Shown: piece by piece, positions 23,917-33,206 of the stretch
Position numbering within the stretch: the stretch's first letter is position 1
Layout: each line of letters begins with the position of its first letter
From: DASZVB01 sp035545855
Lineage (GTDB): Bacteria; Myxococcota_A; Polyangia; Polyangiales; Polyangiaceae
Assembly: GCA_035545855.1 (NCBI GenBank)
Contig: DASZXK010000076.1
Span: forward strand, 4,766 to 68,765
Length of the DNA stretch: 64,000 bases
Direction of reading: 5' to 3'
Notes under the pieces: model-generated
Database searches by the model: none
Told to the model about the DNA's origin: nothing
What the model saw: only the letters and a program-made list of their open reading frames with translations
Made by a program: the position numbers and the translations under genes

Positions 23917-25017
23917 GTGAAACGCAGCACGGCCCGCCTGCTGATCCTGTTCGGGCTGTCGCTCGGGGCGATGGTCTCCGCACGGAGTCGGCACGCGAGC
24001 TCCCGCGTCGCCGAGCCGCATGTCGTCGCGCGCATACCCGAGTCTTCCCCCTGGTCGTCCCCGGAAGCCTGCGAGCGCGAGGTCTCGGCGGGCCACCGTG
24101 CGCAGCGACCGCCCGGAAGCGCGCGTCTCGGCGCCTGGAACGTACGCTGGTTTCCTGACGGGAACCCCGGGCGCCCGAAGCATGGAGGGCCCGGTCCGGA
24201 GCCCACGGACGTCCGCTGGCTCGCGTGCACGATCGCGTGGATGGACGTGGACGTGCTCGCGCTCGAAGAAGTGAAGGCGTCGCCGTCCGCCGCGACCGCG
24301 CTCACTGAGCTCCGCTCTCGGCTCGACGCGCTCACCGGAGGCGCCCACCACGTCGAGGTCGATCGGTGCCCCGGAAATGGCCGCCAGAGCGTCGCGCTCC
24401 TCTGGGACGAGAGCCGCGTCCACGGCGAAGGCTTCCGGAACCTGGACTCCCTGAACCCCAACGGCTCCGCTTGCGACGAGCATCTCCGCCCGGGCTTCAC
24501 GGGGTACTTTCGCTACCCGGGCGGCGCGGATTTCCACTTCGTCGCCGTGCACCTGAAGAGCGGCGAGGCGGAGAAGGACCTTGCGCTCCGCGGCGCTTCG
24601 CTCCGCGGCATCCCGCAGGCGTTCCGCGATCTGCAGACGACGGCGCCGGACGCCGACGTGCTCCTCGCCGGGGACTTCAACACGATGGGTTGCCTCGACT
24701 GTCGCCCGAAGGTCCGAGCCGGGGAGGAGCTCGCCGTCTTCGGTCCGACGCTCGCGGCGCTCCCGGTGCCGTTTCGCGAGGTGGAGTCACCGGAGCGCTG
24801 CTCCGAGTACTACCGAGGCGAGGGCCAGCTCCTCGATCACTTCGTCGCGAGCGCCTCCATGCAGGAAGTGCCGGTCGCTACCCGCGCCCACGTGGACGGC
24901 TACTGCGCGGCCGTCGCGTGCGCCCGCCAGGATCCGCACGCGATGCCCCGCGCGTACCGCGAGCTCAGCGACCACTGCCCGGTGCTGCTCGACGTCAGGA
25001 ACCAGGACGTGGACTGA
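23917..25017 (+). CDS. Exported endonuclease/exonuclease/phosphatase family protein (366 aa)
   Basis: An N-terminal signal-like helix (LLILFGLSLGAMVSA) precedes an EEP (DNase I-like) domain: the entry motif LGAWNVRWF, the metal-binding Glu in VLALEEVKA, VHLKSGEAEK, the GDFNTMG motif and the terminal SDHCPVLL. These cover the usual metal, Asp and His positions, so the fold should be active as a nuclease or phosphodiesterase. GTG start 47 nt after the GGDEF gene. Export implies action on extracellular nucleic acid or another phosphodiester. It ends 1 nt before the convergent nucleotidyltransferase gene. Confidence 0.88.
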   Translation: MKRSTARLLILFGLSLGAMVSARSRHASSRVAEPHVVARIPESSPWSSPEACEREVSAGHRAQRPPGSARLGAWNVRWFPDGNPGRPKHGGPGPEPTDVRWLACTIAWMDVDVLALEEVKASPSAATALTELRSRLDALTGGAHHVEVDRCPGNGRQSVALLWDESRVHGEGFRNLDSLNPNGSACDEHLRPGFTGYFRYPGGADFHFVAVHLKSGEAEKDLALRGASLRGIPQAFRDLQTTAPDADVLLAGDFNTMGCLDCRPKVRAGEELAVFGPTLAALPVPFREVESPERCSEYYRGEGQLLDHFVASASMQEVPVATRAHVDGYCAAVACARQDPHAMPRAYRELSDHCPVLLDVRNQDVD

Positions 25018-25018
25018 G

Positions 25019-25699
25019 CTAGCGGCGCCCGGCCTTCTTCTTTCCGAGGGTCTTCTTCTTTCGCGCTCGACCGGCCTTCTTTCGCCGGCTGGGTGTGCCG
25101 CGTGTGGTTCCGGGTCGCGCGATCTCGAGCCCGAGGCGAGCGATGATCCGATCCAGGTCGATGAGAATTTCCGGACGATCGAGCGCCGCGCCGAGCTCTT
25201 CGACGCGGCGCCGCATCGCGGATAGGTCGATGGCATCGCCGTGCATCTCGAGCAGGCGCTCGATGTCGGACCGGTCCCGTTCCCGCGCAGCAATCGCCTT
25301 GTAGACCACGAGATCCGCGGGCCGCGCGACGGGGATCCGAGCCCGGCCCAGATCTCGGGGAGTCGCGTGATCGAGCGCGGCGTCTTCGAACGGCAGGAAA
25401 GACAGGCTCAAGTCGATGTCGATGCCGGAGGGGCGATGGCGGAGTAGGAGCACGTGCGTCCGTTTGGCGAAGGCGACGGCGTTCTCGATGCGCGGCTCGA
25501 TCTTCGCTCGCGACAGTCGCTCCACGAGGCCCGCGAGGTCGATGCCTTCCGCCCACAGTGCCACGTCCACGTCGTCCGTGAGACGTCTGACGCCGTGCGC
25601 GATGACGGCCACACCGCCGATGAGCATGTGTCGCGCCCCCGTTCTGCGGAGGACGTTTTCGAGCGCGACGAGCGCGCGTTCCAGTCCAGTGTCAGCCAA
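25019..25699 (-). CDS. AbiEii-like nucleotidyltransferase, probable toxin partner (226 aa)
   Basis: The core is a minimal nucleotidyltransferase: a helix LERALVALENVLRRTGARH, the motif MLIGGVAVIAHG, then RRLTDDVDVALW with the D-X-D metal ligands, and a third acidic strand SGIDIDLSLSFLP. A helical C-terminal part follows (DLVVYKAIAARERDRSDIERLL) and then a Lys/Arg-rich tail (RKKAGRARKKK). The TTG start at 25699 is chosen because it overlaps the stop of the small upstream gene by 8 nt. Relatives of this type (AbiEii and DUF1814-like) act as toxins or antitoxins that nucleotidylate tRNA or protein. Which role applies here is not visible. Confidence 0.75.
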   Translation of the reverse strand: MADTGLERALVALENVLRRTGARHMLIGGVAVIAHGVRRLTDDVDVALWAEGIDLAGLVERLSRAKIEPRIENAVAFAKRTHVLLLRHRPSGIDIDLSLSFLPFEDAALDHATPRDLGRARIPVARPADLVVYKAIAARERDRSDIERLLEMHGDAIDLSAMRRRVEELGAALDRPEILIDLDRIIARLGLEIARPGTTRGTPSRRKKAGRARKKKTLGKKKAGRR

Positions 25700-25928
25700 C
25701 GCCGAACGCTCGCCGTACGCGAGCCCACGTTCGATGGAACGCGAGATTCTCTCGGGCTTCGGCGGCGGCGCGGCGCGCCGGAAGACGATTCGCCAAAGCC
25801 CGAAGTTCGTCGACCTTGCGAAGGGCGTCGCGGAAATCATCCCGCCGGCGCGATTCCGCGGCGATCCGGCGGCCAGCGACGGTCTGCCCCCGAACCCAGC
25901 TCCGGACGGCTCTATCTCGCGTTTTCAC
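25692..25928 (-). CDS. Small basic helical protein coupled to nucleotidyltransferase (78 aa)
   Basis: GTG start. The protein is basic and helical (KTRDRAVRSWVRGQTVAGRR, then DALRKVDELRALANRL and RTWARVRRAFG). Its stop overlaps the TTG start of the nucleotidyltransferase by 8 nt, the arrangement of toxin-antitoxin partners. It is not AbiEi-like, which would be longer with a winged helix. I infer a cognate neutralising or binding partner, or alternatively a DNA-binding autoregulator. The start is uncertain because longer in-frame extensions exist up to 26006. Confidence 0.5.
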   Translation of the reverse strand: MKTRDRAVRSWVRGQTVAGRRIAAESRRRDDFRDALRKVDELRALANRLPARRAAAEARENLAFHRTWARVRRAFGVG

Positions 25929-26038
25929 GCGGCCAAGCGTACCACGCTCACCGGCCGCGACGCCGACGTCGCGAGACGCCCGAAGCCCGCAGGCCGAAAA
26001 CTTCACGCCCTTCCACGTCGCATGCTCGAATATCCGGC

Positions 26039-26767
26039 GTGAACGTCGCCGAGTTTCGCGAAGCGCTGCTCGCCGTGATGGAGCGGAAGGTCCACTCCGC
26101 TTGGAAGGGGTTCACCTCCGGCAAGGTCCCGAAGGAGCGCCTGCATATCCACTTCGAGCAGGAGTTCGCGACGTACGTCCGGGATTTCCCCGTGATGGTC
26201 GGCTGGGCCTACGTGCAGTGCCCGGTCCCCGAGGTCCGTCGCGAGCTCGCCGAGAACCTCTACGAGGAGGAGACCGGCGGCCTCGTCGCGAAGCGCCCGC
26301 ACCCCGAGCTCTTCCTCGAGTACCCGAAGGGCCTCGGGATGGACCTCCGCCGCTTCGAGAACGTGACGCTCCTCCCCGGCGCCGCGGCCTACCGCTCGCT
26401 CCTCGACGACCTCACCCGGAACCACGGCTGGGAGGTCGCGGCCGCCGTGACGACGCTCTTCATCGAGGGCACCGAGCACGAGCGCGGCGAAATCGACCCG
26501 AGCGCCCCGAAGCGCCCCACGCCGCCGCTCGAACAGCACCCGCTCGTCGTCCACTACGGACTCCCCCTCGAATCCCTCGCCCTCACGAAGGCGCACCGGA
26601 GCGTCGAGGGAAACCACCGTCAGGCAGCGTGGCGCATCGTCCTGGAGCACGTGCCGGAGGCGTCCCGGTCGCGCGTCGTCGCGGCGATGGAGCGCGTGGT
26701 GCCGGCTTGGAAGACGTATCGCGACGGGGTCGCGGAGGCGTGCGGGCTCGTGCGCGAACCCGGCTGA
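26039..26767 (+). CDS. TenA/PqqC-like (heme-oxygenase fold) protein (242 aa)
   Basis: This all-helical protein fits the iron-containing redox enzyme/PqqC-TenA superfamily. An early helix carries HIHFEQEFATYVRDFPVM, followed by ENLYEEETGGL with Glu pairs, then NHGWEVAAAVTTLFIEGTEHERGE and VEGNHRQAAWRIVLEH, which supply the His/Glu positions used for metal binding in diiron members. The GTG at 26039 is the likely start. A bidirectional hairpin follows the gene. The substrate is unknown. It could be a small-molecule oxidase or a chlamydial CADD-like enzyme. Confidence 0.75.
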   Translation: MNVAEFREALLAVMERKVHSAWKGFTSGKVPKERLHIHFEQEFATYVRDFPVMVGWAYVQCPVPEVRRELAENLYEEETGGLVAKRPHPELFLEYPKGLGMDLRRFENVTLLPGAAAYRSLLDDLTRNHGWEVAAAVTTLFIEGTEHERGEIDPSAPKRPTPPLEQHPLVVHYGLPLESLALTKAHRSVEGNHRQAAWRIVLEHVPEASRSRVVAAMERVVPAWKTYRDGVAEACGLVREPG

Positions 26768-26771
26768 CGGC

Positions 26772-26802
26772 GGGCCCGGGCGTTTCTGCGAGGCCCGGGT
26801 CC
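26772..26802. terminator. Bidirectional hairpin between convergent genes
   Basis: GGGCCCGGGC (26772-26781) pairs with GCCCGGGTCC (26793-26802) over an 11-nt loop, 10 bp with one G-T. It lies between the stop of the TenA-like gene and the stop of the convergent lipoprotein gene, the expected place for a shared terminator. Confidence 0.55.
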
Positions 26803-26818
26803 ACGTAGGCGTGGAGTT

Positions 26819-28246
26819 TCAGTCCCCGCCCGCGTCCTTGCTGCCGGCTCCGCCGGACGACGCCCCTCCGTTGGACGCGCCAGCGGCGCCGCTACCCCCG
26901 GCGGCTCCGCCGGAGCCCGACGCGCCGCCGCCGCCGGACGCACCGCCCTGGCCGCCGGCGCCACCGTTGCCGGTTCCCCCGGATCCGGCGGCGGGCAAGC
27001 TGCAGTCATCCTCGCTCGGCCGCGCGCCGACCGGACACGGTTCCTTGGGGGACTGCACCTGGTAGACGTTCCCGATCAGCGCGGGCTTGGTATCGAAAAC
27101 GAGGCCCATGGAAATCGCGTTGCAGTCGTCCGCCGTCGCGCCGGGATACTGAGCGACGTCCACGAGATTGCAGATGTTGTCCCGGAACGTTCCGTAGAGG
27201 TTCGCATCCCGGCAGAGCGGTAGATTCGTCGCCGGATCCGGGAACTGGGAAAGTTGATGGAGCAGGCTGTTCACGAGCCAGCGGGCTTCCAGGACGCAGT
27301 TCTGGGCGACCCAGTTCCACACGCGGGGCATCGCCGTGTTCTCGACGAGATCACACTGGATGTGCGCATCCGTCATCTCGACCTGAAGGTTCACGGTGAG
27401 CTTGTCCGTGAGCGCGGTGACGAGACGCATCGCCGTCGTGTTCAGCTTCGTGACGATCTTGTGATTCGTCACATAGGCGCTCTTGTCGATGAATTTCGGA
27501 TCCGAAACGTTCTTTCCGTCCTTCAAGGCGTCCGACGCGATCGGCCATTCGTCGGTGCCGTCCCACTTCGGATGGGTTCCCTTCGCGCGCGGCGGGGAAT
27601 CGAAAGGCGCGGAGACGAGCGTCGCGACGGTGACCTGATCGTCGTTCGCTTCCCCGTTGTAGTCCGTGAGGTGAACAATGACGTTCGTGACGCCTTGCTG
27701 GAGCTGCGTCGAGTAGATCTCCGAGCTGAACGTCTTGATGGCGTCCCGCGTGAGCTGGATGATCTGTCCGAGAGCGTTGTCCGTACCGCCGGGGCCGTCG
27801 GCCACGCCGAATCCCCACGAAGGCACGTTGCATTCCTGGCCCTTCTTCAGCGCGTCTCCGGTGCCGAACGTGCACTTGCCGTCCACGTCGAACCCGACGT
27901 CCAGGTAGTGCTTCGGTGGGTCCGTCGGATTGCTCGGCGCGTCCCCGAGGTCGATCTTGTACATGACGCCGATGGCTTCCTCGTCTCCGCCCCTCGTGAT
28001 GACGTCGGAGTCGGCAGGCGGGTCGACCCATCGCTTCTCGACGCAGGCGGTGCTGCCACCACCACCGCCGTTGCCGCCGGTGTTCCCGCCGGCTCCTCCG
28101 GTTCCCGGCGAGCCGCCTTCGCCGCCACTGGACCCGCCGCCGCTGCCCGTGCTCGGCGACGGCTTGAGGAGGGTTTCGTCGTAGACCGAGCAGGCGACCG
28201 CGACCGCCGCGCCTGCGCCTAGAAGAGCCAGATAAGAGCCCCGCAT
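26819..28246 (-). CDS. Large lipoprotein with Gly-rich spacers at both ends (475 aa)
   Basis: The lipobox VAVACS gives a lipidated Cys19. A Gly/Ser spacer (about residues 32-65) precedes a ~310-residue globular domain with CVEKRWVDPP, GKCTFGTGD, IQCDLVEN and a helical repeat-poor core. The end is a second Gly/Ala/Ser-rich tail of ~50 residues. I do not recognise the domain. It lies 107 nt downstream of the DUF4215-type lipoprotein on the same strand, so the two may be one transcript. It is probably an outer-surface or periplasmic protein. Confidence 0.8.
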   Translation of the reverse strand: MRGSYLALLGAGAAVAVACSVYDETLLKPSPSTGSGGGSSGGEGGSPGTGGAGGNTGGNGGGGGSTACVEKRWVDPPADSDVITRGGDEEAIGVMYKIDLGDAPSNPTDPPKHYLDVGFDVDGKCTFGTGDALKKGQECNVPSWGFGVADGPGGTDNALGQIIQLTRDAIKTFSSEIYSTQLQQGVTNVIVHLTDYNGEANDDQVTVATLVSAPFDSPPRAKGTHPKWDGTDEWPIASDALKDGKNVSDPKFIDKSAYVTNHKIVTKLNTTAMRLVTALTDKLTVNLQVEMTDAHIQCDLVENTAMPRVWNWVAQNCVLEARWLVNSLLHQLSQFPDPATNLPLCRDANLYGTFRDNICNLVDVAQYPGATADDCNAISMGLVFDTKPALIGNVYQVQSPKEPCPVGARPSEDDCSLPAAGSGGTGNGGAGGQGGASGGGGASGSGGAAGGSGAAGASNGGASSGGAGSKDAGGD

Positions 28247-28353
28247 CGCTTACACCTATATCATCATGCGGCCCTGGGGCCACGGCTTCCGGGTCGAGAG
28301 ACGCCCCGGGCGACGGGGCGGCAGGGGAGAGGGGGGTCCGTCGGGCGTGAACG

Positions 28354-30825
28354 TCACGGTAGGGCGCTCCGCACGGCCGTACACGTGGTGGTGGTCCCGA
28401 GGCGCTTCGCATCGAACGTCGCGCCGCCGGCGGACGTGTCGTATTGCGGGCGAACGGCGTCCGGCAGGCCCCATTCGTCGCTCGTGCAGAGGCGGTTCTC
28501 GCCCGCGACGTTGCACCCGATGATGTGGTTCTCGATCTGTGCGGTCGCCGTGCCGGTGATCGTGTCGCAGGACGTGACCGTTCCGGTCTGCGCAGCAATC
28601 TGCCGAATCGCGAGGTACATGGAGTCTGCGCGGGTGGCGTTCTCCAGGTGCGCAGGGTCCGACGCCGCCACGATGATGTTTTTGTAGTCCGTGTTGGCGG
28701 GCTGCCCGGGGACCGGCCCGGACTTGGCGTTGACCGTGAAGCCCGGCTTCGCGTCGTTGTCTGAGTCGAACAGGGTGAAGGGCGACAGGTTCGTCGCATC
28801 CTGGGGCCATCCCGTGCTGATCGGGTCGGCGGGCGCGGTGATCTTCGTGCCGAGGAGAATGGCGACGGAGAACGTGTCGAACTTCGCGCCGATGAGTTGA
28901 CTGTCCACGGATCCCGACACGGCGAACGTCGGCATGGGGCCGGCGTCCCAGGACGTGTCGGGAAACAGGAGCCCGTACCACTCGCTGCCGAGCGTGGGGG
29001 TCGTTTGGAAGTCCGGGATCTGGAGGCCGCAAGGCTTCAGGTCCGCGGTGAACGTCAGCCCCGTCTGTGTGAACTTCAGCCGAGCCCACTGCTTGATGAC
29101 GCCGGTCGATTCGACGAGCGCCGCCCCGTCGCCCCACGTGACGGGCACGACGACCTTGAGCGCCCAGCTCCCGGTGAGGTTGCAGATTGCGCGGGGCTTG
29201 CACTTGTCGTCGCAGCCGAGCGTGTTCGGCGGGTCGCAGCCCTCCGAACCGCTGACGACGCCGTCTCCGCAGATCGCCGGGCGGCAGCCGCCGCTGACGC
29301 AGATCTTGTTCGACCCGCAGCTCGTGCCGTTGCTCTGGTCCGCCGGGTCGTTGCACTTGTGGGTCGTCGTGTTGCACGTCTCGGCGCCGTTGCACGGATC
29401 GCCGTCGTTGCAGTCCGCGTCCTTTGCGCAGGTGAACGTGCAGTTCGGTTCGCAGCCGTCCCCGGGCGTGAGGTTTCCGTCGTCACACTGCTCGCCGGTC
29501 TCCGGCGCGCCGCCATTTCCGCACGTTCCGTTCGTGCACGCGCCCTGCGCGCACTTCGCGGTGCCGCCACCCGTGCTGCAGGTCTGACCGTCCTTGGAGG
29601 CGTCGGGCGTGCTGTCGCACTTGTCGTTCGTGCACACGGCCGTCCGGCACGCCGGCGTGTTCGGGCAGTCCGTGAGGGGGTTCACGCAGCTCTTGGTGCA
29701 GTCGTTGTCGCACCCGTCGCCGTTCGTGACGTTGCCGTCGTCGCAGGCTTCCACGCCGGCGGCGACGATGCCGTCTCCGCAGACCGGCGCGACGCAGTTG
29801 CCCTCGACGCAGTTCTGCTTCGTGCCGCAGGCCGTCCCCTTGGTCTTCGGCGTCTGGGTCGTGCACGTGTGGTTCGCCTGGCACGTGCCGTCGTTCATGC
29901 ACGCGTTCGTGGCGTGACAGTTCCGCGTGGAGTCGGTCGTGAGGCAGCTGTACGTGCAGTCCGCGTCGCAGCCGTCGCCGTCCTGGCGGTTGCCGTCGTC
30001 GCACTCCTCGCCGCTCGCCGTCTCCGGGATCGAGTTCGAACAGTACTTGTCGGTGCACACGCCGGCGATGCAGCGCTTGTTCGTGCCCGTACCGTACGTG
30101 CACGAATCGTAGTCCTTCCGAGGCGTTCCCTTGAGCTCGCAGAGATGCGTGAGGTCGTTGCACTTCGCCGGCGCCGCGCAAGGATCCGGGGACACGCAGT
30201 TTCGCGTGGGATCGTCGCCCTTGCAGGTGAACCGACAGTCCGCGTCGCAGCCCGCCGCGACGTTCGGCGGATCGCACTCTTCGGGATCGACGAGCAATGT
30301 GTCCCCGCAGATCGCCGCCGCCGGAACGCAGACGCCGCTCTTGCAGACGTTCGCCACCCCGCATCGCGTGTCGTCCGGAAGCGGTCCCGGGGACGCGCCG
30401 CAGGTGTGGTTCTCGTTGCAGACCTCGCGGCCGTTGCAGTAGTCCCCGTCCTGACAGAGGGAGTCCCGCGTGCTCGTACACGTCCACCGGCAGCTGTTCT
30501 CGCAGCCGTCGCGCGTCTTCTTGTTCCCGTCGTCGCAGTCCTCGTACGGGTCGAGCTGACCGTTCCCGCAGAGCGCCGGGTCCGGTTGCGGTCCGGCGTC
30601 TTCGGAGGGACCGGCGTCGCCGCTGGTGCCTCCCGTTCCGGAATCCGGAGAGTTCCCGCTGCCCGCCGTCGAAGCGTCCGCGCCGCCCTGGCCTCCGCCC
30701 CCCGTGCCGGAGCTCCCGCCGGTTCCCGTCGGCGGCGTCGTTCCATTGTCACTGCTGCAGCTCGCGGCCGAAATCCCCGTGACGAGCAAAGCGCAGACGG
30801 CCGCGAATCCACTCAAGCGATGCAT
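28354..30825 (-). CDS. Lipoprotein with six Cys-rich DUF4215-type repeats (823 aa)
   Basis: The lipobox SAASC gives Cys23, followed by a Gly/Ser spacer. Then six copies of a Cys-rich motif of the Myxococcus cysteine-rich (DUF4215) type can be counted: each starts CGNG or CGDG, contains ECDDGN or ECDPPN, then GDGCxxxC. Linkers between them carry C-x-G-V-C type pairs. The last ~215 residues form a separate beta-rich domain (TGSWALKVVVPVTWG onward) ending with CDTITGTATAQIENHI and a short Cys-containing tail. The ATG at 30825 has GGAGG 6 nt upstream. The repeats suggest a disulfide-stabilised extracellular rod. The binding partner is unknown. Confidence 0.88.
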   Translation of the reverse strand: MHRLSGFAAVCALLVTGISAASCSSDNGTTPPTGTGGSSGTGGGGQGGADASTAGSGNSPDSGTGGTSGDAGPSEDAGPQPDPALCGNGQLDPYEDCDDGNKKTRDGCENSCRWTCTSTRDSLCQDGDYCNGREVCNENHTCGASPGPLPDDTRCGVANVCKSGVCVPAAAICGDTLLVDPEECDPPNVAAGCDADCRFTCKGDDPTRNCVSPDPCAAPAKCNDLTHLCELKGTPRKDYDSCTYGTGTNKRCIAGVCTDKYCSNSIPETASGEECDDGNRQDGDGCDADCTYSCLTTDSTRNCHATNACMNDGTCQANHTCTTQTPKTKGTACGTKQNCVEGNCVAPVCGDGIVAAGVEACDDGNVTNGDGCDNDCTKSCVNPLTDCPNTPACRTAVCTNDKCDSTPDASKDGQTCSTGGGTAKCAQGACTNGTCGNGGAPETGEQCDDGNLTPGDGCEPNCTFTCAKDADCNDGDPCNGAETCNTTTHKCNDPADQSNGTSCGSNKICVSGGCRPAICGDGVVSGSEGCDPPNTLGCDDKCKPRAICNLTGSWALKVVVPVTWGDGAALVESTGVIKQWARLKFTQTGLTFTADLKPCGLQIPDFQTTPTLGSEWYGLLFPDTSWDAGPMPTFAVSGSVDSQLIGAKFDTFSVAILLGTKITAPADPISTGWPQDATNLSPFTLFDSDNDAKPGFTVNAKSGPVPGQPANTDYKNIIVAASDPAHLENATRADSMYLAIRQIAAQTGTVTSCDTITGTATAQIENHIIGCNVAGENRLCTSDEWGLPDAVRPQYDTSAGGATFDAKRLGTTTTCTAVRSALP

Positions 30826-30970
30826 CGAAACCTCCGGACGGAGAAGCGGACGGGCCGAAAACGACCCACCCCCCAGCATAGCTCGGCCTGGCTTTCCGGC
30901 CCAAGCCCGGTTTGTGGTCAAAAGCCCGCGGAAAATGCGGATTTGCGGCCGGTGGGGTACCTTCCGGCGC

Positions 30971-31387
30971 ATGCCGCAGCACTTTCTCGTGAAGAGCGAG
31001 CCCGACGTCTACCCGTGGGAGCGCCTGGTGAAGGAGAAGAAGGCGCGCTGGGACGGCGTCCGGAACTTCGGCGCGCGGAACAACCTTCGCGCCATGAAGA
31101 AGGGCGACCTCGTCCTCTTCTACCACTCGAACGAGGGGAAGGACGTCGTGGGCGTCGCGACCGTCGTCAAGGAAGCGTACCCGGACCCGACCGCGGAGGA
31201 AGGCGACTGGTCCGCCGTCGACCTCGCTCCGGTGAAGGCACTCGCGAAGTCGGTGACGCTCGCGCAGATCAAGGCCGAGCCATCCCTCTCGGAGATGCAG
31301 CTCGTGACCCGCGGGCGCCTCTCCGTGCAGGTCGTCGAGAAGAAGCAGTTCGACAAGATCCTCGCGCTCGCGGGCACGAAGCTCTGA
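30971..31387 (+). CDS. EVE-domain protein (138 aa)
   Basis: This single-domain protein of the EVE fold (PUA-like, as in thymocyte nuclear protein 1) starts QHFLVKSEPDVYPWERLV. Hallmarks are the SEP motif, WDGVRNFGARNNLRAMKKGD with the conserved Trp and Arg-Asn, VLFYHSN and VGVATVV. EVE domains bind modified bases in DNA or RNA and are common accessory domains of modification-dependent restriction, but stand-alone forms are widespread in Proteobacteria. The gene is divergent from the DUF4215 lipoprotein. Its nucleic-acid ligand is unknown. Confidence 0.92.
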   Translation: MPQHFLVKSEPDVYPWERLVKEKKARWDGVRNFGARNNLRAMKKGDLVLFYHSNEGKDVVGVATVVKEAYPDPTAEEGDWSAVDLAPVKALAKSVTLAQIKAEPSLSEMQLVTRGRLSVQVVEKKQFDKILALAGTKL

Positions 31388-31408
31388 GGTCGCGCCTCGA
31401 AGTGGGGC

Positions 31409-31618
31409 TCAGGACGCGGTCGTTTCGGCGCTGTCGGCCTTCGCCTCGTGGAGCTCGACCAGCGTGGAGAGCGCCTCGATCTCCCGCTTGTTGCGGATCT
31501 CCTTCTGACGGAGCGTCTTCAGCTCGGCCTCGAGCTTCCGCTGGTTCGCTTCGACCTCGCGGAGCTCCGTCTTGAGGCGATCGCGCTCGGACTTCAGGGA
31601 TTCGACATCGATGGGCAC
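31409..31618 (-). CDS. Small coiled-coil protein (69 aa)
   Basis: Almost the entire chain is one coiled coil (RDRLKTELREVEANQRKLEAE, LKTLRQKEIRNKREIEALS) with a short acidic/Thr tail. No signal peptide is present. It is likely to dimerise and to act as an adaptor or structural protein; nothing more can be said from sequence. It is convergent with the EVE gene and lies 68 nt upstream (3' side) of the REC-EAL gene end. Confidence 0.6.
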   Translation of the reverse strand: MPIDVESLKSERDRLKTELREVEANQRKLEAELKTLRQKEIRNKREIEALSTLVELHEAKADSAETTAS

Positions 31619-31685
31619 GGGGGAGCCTCCGGGAGTGTTCCGCTCGGAACGACGGACGGCACCGTAGTGCCGCGCCCGGCTCGGT

Positions 31686-32951
31686 TCAAACCGAATTGAC
31701 TTCGGGGAACGGCTTCCCGGGCTTCGCGAACAGGTAGCCCTGGAGGAGGTCGCAGCCGAGCTCGATGAGGCAATCTCGCTCGGCGACCGTCTCCACGCCT
31801 TCTCCGACGACCATCATGCCCATGTCCTTGCAGAGCTCGGCCATGGAGCGGATGAGCTTCTGCTTCGTCGCGCTCTGGTGGACGTCCCGGACGAGCGTCA
31901 TGTCGAGCTTCACGATCTCGGGCTCGAGCAGCGCGAAGCTCGTGAGCCCTGCGTAGCCGGCCCCGAGGTCGTCGACGGCGATGCGGAAGCCAATCTCCCG
32001 GAGCTGCGCGATCCTGGCGCGGACGTCCTTCACGCGCTCGAGCGACGCGCGCTCGGTGATCTCGAGGACCACGCGGTGCGCGATCCGGGAGAGCGGCGCG
32101 TCCTTCGCGAGGAGCTCCGGGTCGAGGAGATCCGTGGTGTGGAGGTTCACGAAGAGCATGCCGCCCTCGGGACGATTCGCGACGGGCTCCGCCGCGCGAT
32201 CGCGGATGGTGCGGCCGAGGATCTCGAGCCGGCCGAGGCGCTCGGCGGCGTCGAGGACGGCCCCGGGATGCGGGAGGCTCGGTTCGCCGCTCCGGAGCAG
32301 TGCCTCGTACCCAAAGACGCGCCGGGTCTGGGAAGAGAGGATGGGCTGGTAGGCGATCCAGACGGAGTCGAGGCAGCGATCGAAGTTCGCCGCGAGCCGT
32401 TTCTGGTCGTCCTGCTCGATGGGGTTGCCGAGGAGCTCGGCCGCCTGACGCTTCATCATCGTCATGCGGTGGAGGCACACGGCCTTGTCGATGACGACCT
32501 CGAGATCGGGGAGCTCGATGGGCTTCGTCAGGTAGTGGAACGCGCCGAACTCGAGCGCCTTCACGGCCGTGCTCACCGCGGGCTCGCCCGTGATGAGGAC
32601 GACGGGCACGTCGAGCGCCCTTTCCCGGACGAAACGGAGGAGAGCGATGCCGTCCATGTCCGGCATCGCGATGTCGCTCAGGACGACGTCGAAGTCACCG
32701 CTGCCGAGCACGCGGCTCGCCTCGGCGCCGTTCGCCGCGGAGGTGATCTCGTATCCGTGGAGCCGGAGGACGCGCCCGATGCTCCGGATCTGGGTCGGAT
32801 CGTCGTCGACCACGAGCACCCGGCCGCGGGGTGGGGACGACGCGGCGCGCGGCTGCGACTTGGGACCGTCTTCGGCGCTCCCCCCCGGCGGGCTCGCATG
32901 GGCCGCCCCGGTCGACGCCGGCGTCGGGGGGCTTTCCGCCAAGAGGCTCAT
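31686..32951 (-). CDS. Response regulator with EAL phosphodiesterase output (421 aa)
   Basis: A Pro/Ala/Ser N-terminus is followed by a receiver domain with acid pocket VVDDD, phosphoacceptor about D93 (LSDIAMPD), Thr in LITG and Lys in LTKP, so phosphorylation should work. The C-terminal EAL domain keeps its catalytic set: YEALLR, NLHTTD, EITERA, VDDLGAGY, KLDMTLV, GEGVET and LLQGYLF. It should break down cyclic di-GMP in response to a histidine kinase. Start ATG at 32951. It is divergent from an HTH/receiver-like gene. It is a counterpart to the diguanylate cyclase 9 kb upstream. Confidence 0.94.
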   Translation of the reverse strand: MSLLAESPPTPASTGAAHASPPGGSAEDGPKSQPRAASSPPRGRVLVVDDDPTQIRSIGRVLRLHGYEITSAANGAEASRVLGSGDFDVVLSDIAMPDMDGIALLRFVRERALDVPVVLITGEPAVSTAVKALEFGAFHYLTKPIELPDLEVVIDKAVCLHRMTMMKRQAAELLGNPIEQDDQKRLAANFDRCLDSVWIAYQPILSSQTRRVFGYEALLRSGEPSLPHPGAVLDAAERLGRLEILGRTIRDRAAEPVANRPEGGMLFVNLHTTDLLDPELLAKDAPLSRIAHRVVLEITERASLERVKDVRARIAQLREIGFRIAVDDLGAGYAGLTSFALLEPEIVKLDMTLVRDVHQSATKQKLIRSMAELCKDMGMMVVGEGVETVAERDCLIELGCDLLQGYLFAKPGKPFPEVNSV

Positions 32952-33206
32952 GCACTCGTGAACGGCGAGGGCCGAGCGGTCTGAAGCAAATTCCCGACAA
33001 ATGGGTGGGTTCGGGTGGGTTCTCCGGTGCGAAGAGGGGGAACGTTTCGATACGGATGGCGTCGTTTCGAGTCGTTCGTGGTCACTCGTCGAACCGTGTG
33101 AGGCTCGCCATTTTCTTGTCCAGGAGGGTTGCCGGGAAACGGCTTGCTCGCGGCCTTCGCTCGTAGGTAGCCTGAGGCTCGCGGCGTTCCGGTACGTCCC
33201 GGTCGC

